In this document: piece by piece, positions 1 to 8,403 of the stretch | How positions within the stretch are numbered: position 1 is the first letter of the stretch | Layout of the letters: each line of letters begins with the position of its first letter | Source of the DNA: Pseudomonadota bacterium | GTDB lineage: Bacteria > Myxococcota_A > UBA9042 | Length of the DNA: 49,268 nt | Direction of reading: 5' to 3' | Assembly: GCA_005792545.1 (NCBI GenBank) | Contig: SXRM01000302.1 | Location: 1 to 49,268, forward strand | Translations under genes and position numbers: made by a program | Notes under the pieces: model-generated | What the model saw: only the letters and a program-made list of their open reading frames with translations | Database searches by the model: none | What the model was told of the DNA's origin: nothing

Positions 1-113
1 TAACCGTTCGGCTCTGGCGGAAAGCGCGTGCGCACCAGGCCACCGTGCGTGCCGGCCGCCAGATCGGCGTCGATGATGTCGGTCAAGAAGTTGCTGCGAG
101 CGGCGACGTCCAT
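1..113 (-). CDS. glnS: glutaminyl-tRNA synthetase, N-terminal fragment (gene continues past the window edge)
   Basis: Reading the minus strand from the ATG at 113 gives about 37 residues that run off the left edge. They contain [16 protein letters not shown] followed by [10 protein letters not shown]. The FPPEPNGY block is the lead-in to the class I synthetase HIGH motif in GlnRS (and eukaryote-type GluRS); bacterial GluRS has APSPTG-like residues there instead. GlnRS charges tRNA-Gln with glutamine in the cytoplasm. The ATG at 113 was chosen because no other in-frame start lies nearby and because GlnRS proteins begin just before NFhxxII. The HIGH and KMSKS motifs lie outside the window. A gatCAB-independent route to Gln-tRNA is therefore likely in this organism. 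Confidence 0.85.
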   Translation of the reverse strand, partial: MDVAARSNFLTDIIDADLAAGTHGGLVRTRFPPEPNG

Positions 114-187
114 GGCGAAAAACCAAGCGATTTCGCGGCATGATGCGCCGCGGGGCGCGAAAGCATAGCGGAACGCTCGCGCGTCGC

Positions 188-982
188 CTACCGACCTGCA
201 AACTGCGGCAGGCGCTTTTCCAAAAGCGCAGCCACGCCTTCCGCGCAATCGGCGGTGTCGACGGTCGCGGCCTGGCCAAACGCCTCGCGCCAGGCGGCCG
301 TGCGCGGATCCCAGCCCAGGTTCTGGTAGATGGCGCGCTTGGTCATGCGCACCACGATGGGTGCGCTCAAGGCGATGTCATTGGCCAGCTCCAGCGCCGC
401 CGGCAGCACCTCATCGGCTGGCACTGCTCGGTTGAACAGGCCCCACAGCGCCCCCTGCTCGCCCGAAACCAGCTTGCCCGTCAACAACATCTCCATCGCC
501 CGTGGCACGCCGACCAGCCGCGGCAACAGATCTGAGATCGCCATGCCGCTGCCCAGACCCAAGCGGGCGAAGTTGGCACCGTAGCGCGCCGACTCGCTGG
601 CGATGCGCAGGTCGCAGACCATTGCGAGGCCAAAGCCGCCGCCGACTGCGTGGCCTTGCAAGGCGCCCACCACTGGGACCTCGAGGTCGAGCAAGCTCAA
701 GAACGCTGTGTACATGGCAAAGCTGCGCTCAGCGCCGAGGCGACCGTCGCCCGTGCGCTGCACGCCCGACCTGAAGTCAGCGCCAGCGCAGAATGAGCCG
801 CCGCGGCCGGTCACCACAACGCAGCGGACGTCGGTCATCTGGCGCACGCTGGCGACCGCGGCCGCAAACGCGTCGAGCAATTCAGGCGTCATGCTGTTGC
901 GGTTGGCGGGGCGGTTGAGCACCAAAAGGGCTAGTGATCCCTGGCGTTCAATGATGACTGCAGGCGCTTGCGACTCGGGCAT
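188..982 (-). CDS. crotonase-fold (enoyl-CoA hydratase/isomerase family) protein lacking both hydratase Glu residues
   Basis: A 264-residue protein with the crotonase pattern: [10 protein letters not shown] near the N-terminus, the oxyanion-hole segment [13 protein letters not shown], and [20 protein letters not shown]. Length is normal for the family. The start ATG at 982 is preceded by GGAGGA. Aligned by eye with mitochondrial enoyl-CoA hydratase, the two catalytic glutamates (rat E144 in GGGCE and E164 in QPE) are replaced by glycine (GGGFG) and phenylalanine (GANFARLG). CoA-thioester binding is therefore likely, but classical hydration is doubtful; isomerase, thioesterase or another crotonase chemistry is possible. 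It is divergent from the lipoprotein gene at 1050, with 67 bases between the two starts. Confidence 0.85.
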   Translation of the reverse strand: MPESQAPAVIIERQGSLALLVLNRPANRNSMTPELLDAFAAAVASVRQMTDVRCVVVTGRGGSFCAGADFRSGVQRTGDGRLGAERSFAMYTAFLSLLDLEVPVVGALQGHAVGGGFGLAMVCDLRIASESARYGANFARLGLGSGMAISDLLPRLVGVPRAMEMLLTGKLVSGEQGALWGLFNRAVPADEVLPAALELANDIALSAPIVVRMTKRAIYQNLGWDPRTAAWREAFGQAATVDTADCAEGVAALLEKRLPQFAGR

Positions 983-1049
983 GGGCTTCCTCCGGCGGCG
1001 CAAGTACCATGCGCAGCCGACGGCCGGCAAGGCCAGCGAAGGTGCTGCA

Positions 1050-3128
1050 ATGCGCTGCTCTCTGTTCCTGGCGATGGCCGCCACCGTTGTTGGTTGTGCA
1101 GAGGCGGCGCCACCCGCGGCCGTGGACGCCGCCAAAAGCGAGACTGCGCTCGAAACTGTTGCCGACACAGGGCCACAAGTGCCTGCGGCGCCAGATGTCC
1201 TCGATGCGGCCGACGAGGCCGCGCCCAACGATGCCACCGCCGACGTACCGCCCGACGCTGCGGTCGAGGTAGCGCAGGACGCCAAAGGCGATGCGGACGG
1301 CAGCGCCGTTGCCGACGTCGACCCTGCGTGCCTGCCCGGTCCCGCCACCTGCGCCAACGCCACTAGCGTTGCAGTCTGCGGTTCCGACGGCGTGCTGCAG
1401 ACGCTGCTGTGTGGCTCGGCTCAGTTGTGCGTCGCCGGCAAGTGCAAGCTGCAGCTGTGCAAGCCCAGTGTTTCCACATGCGACGGCGACAAGGTCGTGG
1501 CGTGCGACGCCAGCGGCACGGCCGCGCAAGTCGTCAAAGATTGCGCAGCCTTGGGTCAACTGTGTGAAAATGCGGCTTGCGCACCCAAGGTCTGCGATGG
1601 CGGCAGCAAGCACTGCACTGGTGAGGTCGCAGAAGTCTGCTCGCCGCAAGGCACTGCCTGGTTGACCGTAGCCGACTGTGCCGCCAATGGCGCCGTGTGC
1701 AAGCTCGGGGTGTGCGTCCCGATTCCCTGCGCAAACGGCGGTCTGGGCTGCGAAGGTGACGCCGTGGTGCAGTGTTCCGGCAAGGACTGGCAGGCCGTGC
1801 AGGACTGCGGCGCCAAGCAGGAGGTGTGCGCGGCCGGCAAGTGCCAGAAGACGCTATGTAATGTTGGTGATTTCGACTGCGTCGGCGGCCTGTACACCAC
1901 CTGCGAAGCGCCGGGCCTTTCGTGGTCATTGCCGCTTGCTTGCCCGACCAACACCGCCTGCGCCCCTGGCATCGGCTGCTTGCCGGCGCCCGGCTACTGC
2001 CAGCCCGACGACAGCGGCTGCAAAGGCACCCAGCCCATGGTCTGCGACGCCGCCGGCACTGCATCGCCCACCGGCGACGACTGCGCCAAGTCGGGCCAGG
2101 TGTGCTCTGGCGGTGGCTGTAAGCCCAAGCTGTGCAAGCCCGGCGCGCTCGGCTGTCAGGACAACCACGCGGTCGCCTGCAACGACGCCGGCACCGACTG
2201 GCTGCTCGGTCAGGATTGCGGCGCGCAGACCTGCTCGGACGGCGTGTGCAAGACCAAGGTCTGCGGTCAGGGCCAGACGGCATGCGCGGGGGCGGCGCTA
2301 GCGCTGTGCAGCGGCGCCTGGCAGCTGAGCGCCTGCCCAAAGGCCGAAGAAGTGTGTTCGGGAGGCGCCTGCGTCGCGCCCAATTGCAAACCTGAGCCCC
2401 CCAAGGGGCCAGTCACTGCTTTTGCGGCGCTTGCCTACGCGCCGCTTGCCGCCGCGTGCGATTTGAACGACGACAAGAAACCCGACTCGGCGCTCGGAGC
2501 GCTGGCCCAGTTCAACCAGGCGGGCGCTTCCGCGCAGGCGGCGCTCGGCAAGGTGCGGGTGCTGCTGTGGTCGGGCTCGCCGCAGGCGCCCGAAGTGGCC
2601 TTGCTGCCGGCGTTGGCCACGCCTACCGGTTCGTGGGCGAGTTGCCCAGGCCCCGCCTGCTCAGTGTTGGTCGAGCCTGACGCCTACGAACTGCAAGCCG
2701 CGGGGCCGATGTGCCCGGCCAAGGCAGCGCTGGCGGGCGGCTCGATCGACCCCGGCACCGGCGTAGCTTCTGTCGGCGGTGCGGGCGCAGTGGTCACCGT
2801 GCCCTTGCAAGCCGGTGTGCTGGCGCTTGAGGTTCCGCTGTTCGCGGCGCGCCTCGTCGGCAAGTTGAGCGGCAATTTGGCCGCGCCCAAGGGCTTTGAA
2901 GGCGTGTTGTGCGGGGCAGTTCCGCACGACGCGCTGGCCGCCGCGTTCGATCAGATTCCCGATGCCGCGTTTGCCGGCGGCAACGCCGCCAAGCTCCAAT
3001 TTGCCAAGCTGGTGGCTAACCTGGTGCAGCCAGACTTGGACTTGGACGGCGATGGCAAGAAGGAGTCGTTGTCCGCGGCATTCACGGTCAGCGCCGGACT
3101 CGTCACGTCGCTTGGCCTGGCCAAGTAG
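1050..3128 (+). CDS. cysteine-rich repeat lipoprotein
   Basis: A 692-residue predicted lipoprotein. It has a short signal peptide ending in the lipobox TVVGC (Cys16), then an Asp/Ala-rich linker to about residue 95. About ten imperfect repeats of roughly 40-50 residues follow, each with a pattern like C..G...V.C...G.....DC......C..G.C. A C-terminal domain from about residue 450 contains two Asp-rich loops, DLNDDKKPDS and DLDGDGKKES, of the calcium-binding type. The ATG at 1050 is chosen because it begins the signal peptide and has GAAGGT upstream; the frame stays open further upstream but there overlaps the crotonase gene. Such proteins are common in Myxococcota outer envelopes; no enzymatic function can be assigned. 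It ends 12 bases from the convergent aldolase gene. Confidence 0.85.
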   Translation: MRCSLFLAMAATVVGCAEAAPPAAVDAAKSETALETVADTGPQVPAAPDVLDAADEAAPNDATADVPPDAAVEVAQDAKGDADGSAVADVDPACLPGPATCANATSVAVCGSDGVLQTLLCGSAQLCVAGKCKLQLCKPSVSTCDGDKVVACDASGTAAQVVKDCAALGQLCENAACAPKVCDGGSKHCTGEVAEVCSPQGTAWLTVADCAANGAVCKLGVCVPIPCANGGLGCEGDAVVQCSGKDWQAVQDCGAKQEVCAAGKCQKTLCNVGDFDCVGGLYTTCEAPGLSWSLPLACPTNTACAPGIGCLPAPGYCQPDDSGCKGTQPMVCDAAGTASPTGDDCAKSGQVCSGGGCKPKLCKPGALGCQDNHAVACNDAGTDWLLGQDCGAQTCSDGVCKTKVCGQGQTACAGAALALCSGAWQLSACPKAEEVCSGGACVAPNCKPEPPKGPVTAFAALAYAPLAAACDLNDDKKPDSALGALAQFNQAGASAQAALGKVRVLLWSGSPQAPEVALLPALATPTGSWASCPGPACSVLVEPDAYELQAAGPMCPAKAALAGGSIDPGTGVASVGGAGAVVTVPLQAGVLALEVPLFAARLVGKLSGNLAAPKGFEGVLCGAVPHDALAAAFDQIPDAAFAGGNAAKLQFAKLVANLVQPDLDLDGDGKKESLSAAFTVSAGLVTSLGLAK

Positions 3129-3140
3129 TTGACCCTCTGA

Positions 3141-3854
3141 CTATTTCTTGCGGGCCGCCGGCCCGAGGCCCGCCTTTGTGCGCGCGGCCAGCAGGCGTTC
3201 AAGGTCAGCCGCGGGTACGGTGCGCAACGGACCGACAGCCAACGCCCGCAGTTGGATCGTCGCCAAGTGCTCGACCAGTTCGGCGCGCAAGAACGCCTGC
3301 TCCAGGTCATCGCCCCAGGCCAGCACACCGTGGTTGCCGAGCGTCACCGCATCGTAGGCGATCGCAGCTGCCTTGAGCGCGGCCAGCTGATCCGCCCCTT
3401 GTGGAAATCCATAGGCAATGAGCGGCACTTCGGCGCCCAGCGACACCACCGCTTCGGCGATGATGCGCGGCTCGACCGCGGCGCCGACGACGGACAGCGC
3501 AGTGGCCGACGGCGCGTGCGTGTGAACCACCGCGCGCACATCGTCGCGGGCGGCGTACACGGCCCGGTGCAGCGCGATCTCCGAGAAAGGTCGGCGGCCG
3601 CCCTGGACCACGCGGTTGTCGGCGTCGACGACGATGAGGTCGGCCTCGGTCAGCACCCGCTTGGACAGCGCAGTCGGCGTGGCCAGCAAGCGGTCGCCGC
3701 CGATCCGCACGGTAACATTGCCATCGTGGTTGGCGACCCAGCCGCGGCTGTGCAGCTCATGGGCGACTGCCAGCAACTGGCGGCGTAGCACGGCGAGGCT
3801 GCCTTCGCTGCCTTGCACGGTGTGCACCGGAACTACGGCTAGCTTGGCGGCCAT
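3141..3854 (-). CDS. class II aldolase/adducin family protein (fuculose-phosphate aldolase type)
   Basis: A 237-residue protein, normal length for class II zinc aldolases of the L-fuculose-1-phosphate/L-ribulose-5-phosphate epimerase family. Visible signature: GNVTVR (residues 45-50, phosphate-binding region), catalytic Glu92 in PFSE, zinc ligands His111 and His113 in VVHTHAPSATAL, and His175 in GNHGVLAWG. The family cleaves sugar-phosphates into dihydroxyacetone phosphate and an aldehyde. It is the last gene of a minus-strand operon, starting 3 bases after the stop of a BMC-P gene. Aldolases of this family are known cargo of sugar-degrading microcompartments (Planctomycetes-type fucose/rhamnose loci and the Haliangium-type locus), so encapsulated or shell-associated aldehyde chemistry is a reasonable inference. 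The substrate cannot be read from the sequence. Confidence 0.9.
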   Translation of the reverse strand: MAAKLAVVPVHTVQGSEGSLAVLRRQLLAVAHELHSRGWVANHDGNVTVRIGGDRLLATPTALSKRVLTEADLIVVDADNRVVQGGRRPFSEIALHRAVYAARDDVRAVVHTHAPSATALSVVGAAVEPRIIAEAVVSLGAEVPLIAYGFPQGADQLAALKAAAIAYDAVTLGNHGVLAWGDDLEQAFLRAELVEHLATIQLRALAVGPLRTVPAADLERLLAARTKAGLGPAARKK

Positions 3855-3857
3855 CGA

Positions 3858-4133
3858 TTACGCGGCAGCGGGGGTGACGGCGTCGACCACGCCGACAATC
3901 AGGCAGCGAATCGGGTTGTTCTTGTCGGCGAGGACCTGGCGGATGCCGTTGCCTTCGCGCAGCACGATGACCGTGTCACCCGGACCCGATTGTGCGTGGT
4001 CAACGGCCAGAAAGGTTTCGCCCGCATCGGCCCCGAATTCGTCGACCGGCTGCACGCTGAACACCGCGCGGCCCACGAGCCCCGGGTGCTTGATGGTCGA
4101 GACGACATGGCCGACGACGCGCGCGAGAATCAC
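3858..4133 (-). CDS. EutN/CcmL family microcompartment vertex protein (BMC-P), copy 1
   Basis: A 91-residue protein with the typical pentamer pattern: [20 protein letters not shown] at the N-terminus, [10 protein letters not shown], the central turn [10 protein letters not shown], and the C-terminal strand [10 protein letters not shown]. Members form pentamers that cap the vertices of icosahedral bacterial microcompartment shells. The start codon is GTG at 4133, 7 bases after the stop of the second BMC-P gene; the downstream aldolase starts 3 bases after this stop, so all are probably cotranscribed. No targeting extension is present. In this window there is no BMC-H or BMC-T partner. Confidence 0.92.
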   Translation of the reverse strand: MILARVVGHVVSTIKHPGLVGRAVFSVQPVDEFGADAGETFLAVDHAQSGPGDTVIVLREGNGIRQVLADKNNPIRCLIVGVVDAVTPAAA

Positions 4134-4140
4134 AGCTTAC

Positions 4141-4410
4141 CTAGACGGTGGACGTCACCTGATCAACGACTGCGATGATCGCGGCATCGACCGGGATGAA
4201 CGGATCGGGAAAGGCCAGCGCGGCTTCGCGCGACTCGGTGACGTGCACCAGATCGCCGGGACCCGCTAGCGTGGCGTCGGCGGCACACACGGCTTTGCCG
4301 CGCGGCCGGTCATCTTCGCCCACGGGCTGCACCATCAACAGGCGAATGCCCTGCATCCCTTCGGATTTCCTGGTTGCGACCACAGTACCGACGACGCGGG
4401 CGAGGAACAT
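4141..4410 (-). CDS. EutN/CcmL family microcompartment vertex protein (BMC-P), copy 2
   Basis: An 89-residue paralogue of the neighbouring BMC-P. It starts FLARVVGTVVATRKSEGMQG, continues with LLMVQPVGEDD and AGPGDLVHV, and ends with PVDAAIIAVVDQV, the usual terminal strand. The frame is open for 65 codons further upstream, but the family's conserved N-terminus begins at the ATG at 4410, and the upstream part is shadow sequence. The two copies differ clearly, mainly in the loop after the GPGD turn, as expected for the two or three distinct BMC-P paralogues found in many microcompartment loci. It lies 61 bases downstream of the metallo-beta-lactamase-like gene. Confidence 0.92.
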   Translation of the reverse strand: MFLARVVGTVVATRKSEGMQGIRLLMVQPVGEDDRPRGKAVCAADATLAGPGDLVHVTESREAALAFPDPFIPVDAAIIAVVDQVTSTV

Positions 4411-4471
4411 GGCGTTAGGATGGCATAGCGGGCACAGCCGCGCAACGCGCCCGGCCAGGCCGCTCAACACT

Positions 4472-5398
4472 TCACGCAGCCTCCGCCAGGGCCAATTGCG
4501 CCGGCCGCAGCCGCACAACTTCAGCGCCGGTACCCGCAAGCAATTCGGCCAGCGGCGCCGTGCTCGGCCCCACATCCAGCACCGTGCGTGCGCCACACGC
4601 TGCAATCAGCGCCAGCAGCGGATCGCGGGCGCCAAACCGCGAGAAAGCGAGCCATTGCGCCGCGCCCGCCGGCTTGTCACCTGGGTCGCCCACCCACAGG
4701 TCGTCCGGCCGCCCGGCCCGGCCATCGACCACGACCAGCGGCCGCGCGCCGCGAACCGGCTCTAGCAACGGCGTCGCCGCCGCTTTGGGCACCAGTCGCT
4801 CGGCGACCCAGCGCCGCAGCGCGCGCCGGACCCGACCCTGGACACTGGCAAGGACGCCAGACGCTGCCAGGTCGAGCGCCAGCACTGCGCCGATCACGGG
4901 GTCCGGTGTCACCAGCCGGCCGCCATTTGCCCACGCTCGAACCCGCGCCACCACCGCAGGCCATGGCTCGCTCGCGACCGCCAGGTGCAGGCTATTCACG
5001 ATCACGACGTCGGCCGTTGGCGCGCCGTCCCACCCGAACGGTCCCCAAGGCGCGCCGCCCGCCCAGCGCGCGTCGAGCACGGCCTGCTCCGCATCGCCGA
5101 TGGTCAGCAGCGCCGTCCCAGGCCCGGCGCCTGCCGGAGCGACGGCCAGGGTCACCGGACCCAGCATCATCGGCCGATGCCAAGGCAGGCCCAGCGCAGG
5201 CACCCGCCGCCGGGGCAAAAGGCGCGCTGCGACCGCGGACGCGACGATGCGACTGCCTGAGCGCACGCCCGGCGTCGCTTCAGGCAAGAACGCAGCCCAG
5301 CCGGTTGCCGCATACCCCAACGTCAGTCGCGCGTGGGGCACGGCAAGGCCGGCGGCAGTTGCATGAATTGTGCAGTGTCTATCAGTAGTTATGATCAT
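4472..5398 (-). CDS. degenerate metallo-beta-lactamase/beta-CASP-like protein, probably non-catalytic
   Basis: A 308-residue protein starting at the ATG at 5398; a longer frame to 5482 lacks family-like sequence. I do not recognise it outright, but segments follow the order of ligase-associated beta-CASP exonucleases. LPWHRPMMLGPVTLAVAPAG matches their LPYGEPLxLGxVxVxLxPAGH block, ADVVIVNS matches the CDTFIxES strand, and DPLLALIAACGARTVL matches the DWxGLLALIxATGAxRVLVTHG end. In every case the metal-binding residue is gone: the expected HxHxDH region reads LPEATPGVRSGS, PAGH is PAGAG, and SDHAD is SRFGAR. I infer an inactive scaffold-type paralogue. It is the first gene of the BMC-P/aldolase operon and is divergent from plsB, with 113 bases between the two starts. 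The fold assignment is by eye only. Confidence 0.5.
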   Translation of the reverse strand: MIITTDRHCTIHATAAGLAVPHARLTLGYAATGWAAFLPEATPGVRSGSRIVASAVAARLLPRRRVPALGLPWHRPMMLGPVTLAVAPAGAGPGTALLTIGDAEQAVLDARWAGGAPWGPFGWDGAPTADVVIVNSLHLAVASEPWPAVVARVRAWANGGRLVTPDPVIGAVLALDLAASGVLASVQGRVRRALRRWVAERLVPKAAATPLLEPVRGARPLVVVDGRAGRPDDLWVGDPGDKPAGAAQWLAFSRFGARDPLLALIAACGARTVLDVGPSTAPLAELLAGTGAEVVRLRPAQLALAEAA

Positions 5399-5511
5399 GC
5401 GTTGCGCGATCGACGGCGGGGTGTGAACGGACCGACTAGGCCCGCCACGCCGGTATTGTGCGGCCTTGCGCGCGGCCTGCAACTCGGGGACGATCCGCCT
5501 GAGGTCACCCG

Positions 5512-8403
5512 ATGTCCGCGCCCAGCCCTGACCCTACACCGCCCACCGAGCCGGTCCCGCCGGCCCTGGCGCTGACGCCCTCGCGCGGTGCAGCGGGTGC
5601 CCGCGGCGCAGTGATGACGCCGATGGGGCTGCGCGCGGTGTCGCTGGCGCCCGCCGATGGTTTGCAGGATCGCGACTTGCAGCACCCATCGGCAATGGTG
5701 CCGCGCCTGGGCTGGCTCGCCCGCTGGTTTGCGTGGCTGTTCTTCAAGCCGGTGGCGTTTCCGGCCAAGCTCGCCAACGATCTCAACGCTCTGCATCGAC
5801 AGGGCGGCGGGCTGGTGCACGTGCTGACGACCATCAGCATGCTCGACTACTTCTATTTCAACTGGGCGTGGCTGCAGCACGGCTTGCCGCTGGCCCGCTT
5901 TGCCAACGGCGTGTCGATGCGCTGGCTGCAGCCGGTGCGCTGGGTGGTCGCCGCCTGGGTGCGGCGTTTGTTTGGGCGCGCCAGCGCTAAGGGTGAAGAC
6001 GAGATCCTGCACGGCCTTTTGCGCCGCCGCGAGCCTGTGGTGCTGTTCTTGCGCCGCGGGTTCTCGCTGCTCGATTTGCTCAACCCCAAGCCCCAGATGG
6101 CCTATCTGCGCGAACTGGTCGAGGTGCAGCGGACCATCGAGTTTCCGCTGCTGGTCGTGCCGCAAGTGCTGGTGTGGGAACGCGATCCCGACCGCGGCCG
6201 CCACTCGATCATCGACGAGTTCTTTGGCGATCCTTCGGCGCCGGGTCGTCTGCGCAAGTTGCTGTCGTTCGTACTCAACCACCGCCGGGCGCACGTGCGC
6301 ATGGGTGAACCGATCGATCTGCAGGCCTTTTTGGGCCGCCACGCCGCGACACGCGACGACATGGTGCTCGCCGAGCGACTGCGCAGCGACATTGTCCAAG
6401 CGCTGCAGCAGGAAGACCGTGTCATTCGCGGCGCGCCGATCCGACCGCCGGAGGTCATTCGCAGGGAAATTCTCAACGATCCAGAGGTTCTAGCCGACCT
6501 GGGTCACATCGCTACCCAGCAAAACCGACCGCTACCCGAAGTGACCAAGGAGGCACACGCCAACCTCAAGGAGATCGGCGCGACCTTTACCATGAACATG
6601 CTGGCATTCCTGTCGTTTGTGCTGACGCTCTTGTGGGCGCGCATCTACGACGGCATCGAGGTGGACGAAGAAGGCCTGGACCGCCTGCGCCTCGCCGGCC
6701 GCAAGGACCCGCTGGTCATCGTGCCCAGCCACAAGAGCCACATCGACTACCTCATCATCAGCTACCTGTTTTATCGCAACGGTCTGATTCCGCCGCACAT
6801 CGCCGCCGGCGCCAACCTGTCGTTCTTTCCGTTGGGCTCGATTTTTCGCAGAGCCGGCGCGTTCTTCTTGCGTCGCACGTTTGCTGGCCAGCCGATCTAC
6901 GCCGCCGCCTTTCGTCACTACGTGCGCAAGCTGCTGACGGACGGTCATTGGATCGAGTTTTTTCCCGAGGGCACGCGTTCGCGCACCGGCAAGCTGCTGC
7001 CGCCCAAGTTCGGTCTGGTCAAGCTGGTGCTGGAGACCGTCGCCGATGGTCGCCGCGACGACATTGTCTTCGTGCCGGCCAATTTCGGCTACGAGCGGCT
7101 GATCGAAGAGAAGGCCTACCGCAAAGAACTCGAAGGTGGCGAGAAGGTAGCGGAATCGCCCGTCGAGGTGCTCAAGGCGACCCAAGTGCTGGTGCACAAG
7201 TACGGCCGCATCCGCATCCAGTTCGGCGAACCGATGAGCGTGCGGGCGCTGCTCGAAGAGTTTGGCGCCATGGGCCAGGACGGCGTTCGCGACGCCAAAG
7301 CCTTCGACCGCGCACTCAAGGTGTGCGGTTGGCGCATTCTGGGCGGCATCAACCAGGCCGCGGTGCTGACGCCGACCGCGCTGGTAGCCGCAGTGCTGCT
7401 TAGCAAAACCCACAAAGGCATCGCCCGCGAAGACCTGTCGCTGCGCGTCGGCTACTTGCTCGACATCGCCATCCGCCGCGGCGCCGTGCTGTCTGAGCCC
7501 ATTGTCACGGCGATGCAGGTGCAGCGCCAGCAGATCCTGCTGGCCGAGCAACACGACGCGGCCCGCCAAGCCGAAGCGGGCGGTCAGCCCGATCCCTTTG
7601 GTCATTTGAGCCAACGCGCGCGCGCGATCGGTCAGGCGGTCCATGGCGTGGTCGAACACGCATTGGCCCTGTTCTCGGCCAGCAAGTGGATCTTGCGGCG
7701 GCGCTTTGACAGCGAAGAGGTCGTGATCGAGCGCGCCGAAGGCCGCATGCACCTGGACTACTACAAGAACAACCTGTTGCACCTGTTCGTCGCTGACGCA
7801 TTGTTGGCTGCGGCCATTTTGTCGTACCTGCAGCGCACGCCCGCGATGGCTTCGGACGTCCTGCAAGCCCAGACCAAGTTCTTGAGCCGCTTGCTCAAAT
7901 TCGAATTCGTGTACGAGCCCGGCGTGCAGTTCGAGGACCAATATTCGCGCACCCTCGATGAGTTTCTGGAGGCCGGCTGGTTGCTGCGCCATGCGGACGG
8001 CACGCTTTCGGTCGCCACCACGGTCCGCGGCGCGCTGCGCCTTTACGCCAAGCTCTTACAGAATTTCATCGAGTCTTACGCCCTGGTCGGCCGCGCCATC
8101 GGCCAGCTCAAGGCCGGCCCGATGACCGAGTCGGCGTTTGTCGATCACGCCCAAAAAGTCGCGCAGATGGCATTCGACCTCGGCACGGTCGAGTGCTACG
8201 AGGCCATGAGCAAGGTCAACCTCACCAACGCCTTGCGGATTTTTATCGAAGAGGGCTTTGTCGTCGAACGCACAGAGACCGTCGGCAAAAAGAAGGTAAA
8301 GACCCTGACGGCCAGCACTGAACCGGGCATCGCCGACAAGTACGCCGACTTCTTCAACCGCTTGCACGAGTACCAGGCGCCGTGGGCCCTGGAACGGCTG
8401 TAA
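5512..8403 (+). CDS. plsB: glycerol-3-phosphate 1-O-acyltransferase
   Basis: A 963-residue PlsB-type membrane acyltransferase, which makes lysophosphatidate from glycerol-3-phosphate and acyl-ACP or acyl-CoA, the first step of phospholipid synthesis. Catalytic motif I HX4D is at His407-Asp412 (SHKSHIDY). Motif III, FFPEGTRSRTGK, is around residues 483-494. Between them lies the glycerol-phosphate-binding region GSIFRRAGAFFLRRTF. The long N-terminal and C-terminal regions are as in gammaproteobacterial PlsB, though this protein is about 150 residues longer than the E. coli enzyme (about 807). The ATG at 5512 follows a GAGGTCA ribosome-binding site. The gene stands alone, divergent from the BMC-P operon. 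Confidence 0.95.
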   Translation: MSAPSPDPTPPTEPVPPALALTPSRGAAGARGAVMTPMGLRAVSLAPADGLQDRDLQHPSAMVPRLGWLARWFAWLFFKPVAFPAKLANDLNALHRQGGGLVHVLTTISMLDYFYFNWAWLQHGLPLARFANGVSMRWLQPVRWVVAAWVRRLFGRASAKGEDEILHGLLRRREPVVLFLRRGFSLLDLLNPKPQMAYLRELVEVQRTIEFPLLVVPQVLVWERDPDRGRHSIIDEFFGDPSAPGRLRKLLSFVLNHRRAHVRMGEPIDLQAFLGRHAATRDDMVLAERLRSDIVQALQQEDRVIRGAPIRPPEVIRREILNDPEVLADLGHIATQQNRPLPEVTKEAHANLKEIGATFTMNMLAFLSFVLTLLWARIYDGIEVDEEGLDRLRLAGRKDPLVIVPSHKSHIDYLIISYLFYRNGLIPPHIAAGANLSFFPLGSIFRRAGAFFLRRTFAGQPIYAAAFRHYVRKLLTDGHWIEFFPEGTRSRTGKLLPPKFGLVKLVLETVADGRRDDIVFVPANFGYERLIEEKAYRKELEGGEKVAESPVEVLKATQVLVHKYGRIRIQFGEPMSVRALLEEFGAMGQDGVRDAKAFDRALKVCGWRILGGINQAAVLTPTALVAAVLLSKTHKGIAREDLSLRVGYLLDIAIRRGAVLSEPIVTAMQVQRQQILLAEQHDAARQAEAGGQPDPFGHLSQRARAIGQAVHGVVEHALALFSASKWILRRRFDSEEVVIERAEGRMHLDYYKNNLLHLFVADALLAAAILSYLQRTPAMASDVLQAQTKFLSRLLKFEFVYEPGVQFEDQYSRTLDEFLEAGWLLRHADGTLSVATTVRGALRLYAKLLQNFIESYALVGRAIGQLKAGPMTESAFVDHAQKVAQMAFDLGTVECYEAMSKVNLTNALRIFIEEGFVVERTETVGKKKVKTLTASTEPGIADKYADFFNRLHEYQAPWALERL

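Noticed and set aside
6532-7992. Long minus-strand open frame inside plsB
   Set aside because: Fully antisense to a clear PlsB coding region; composition (Gln/His-rich) is typical for a high-GC shadow frame.
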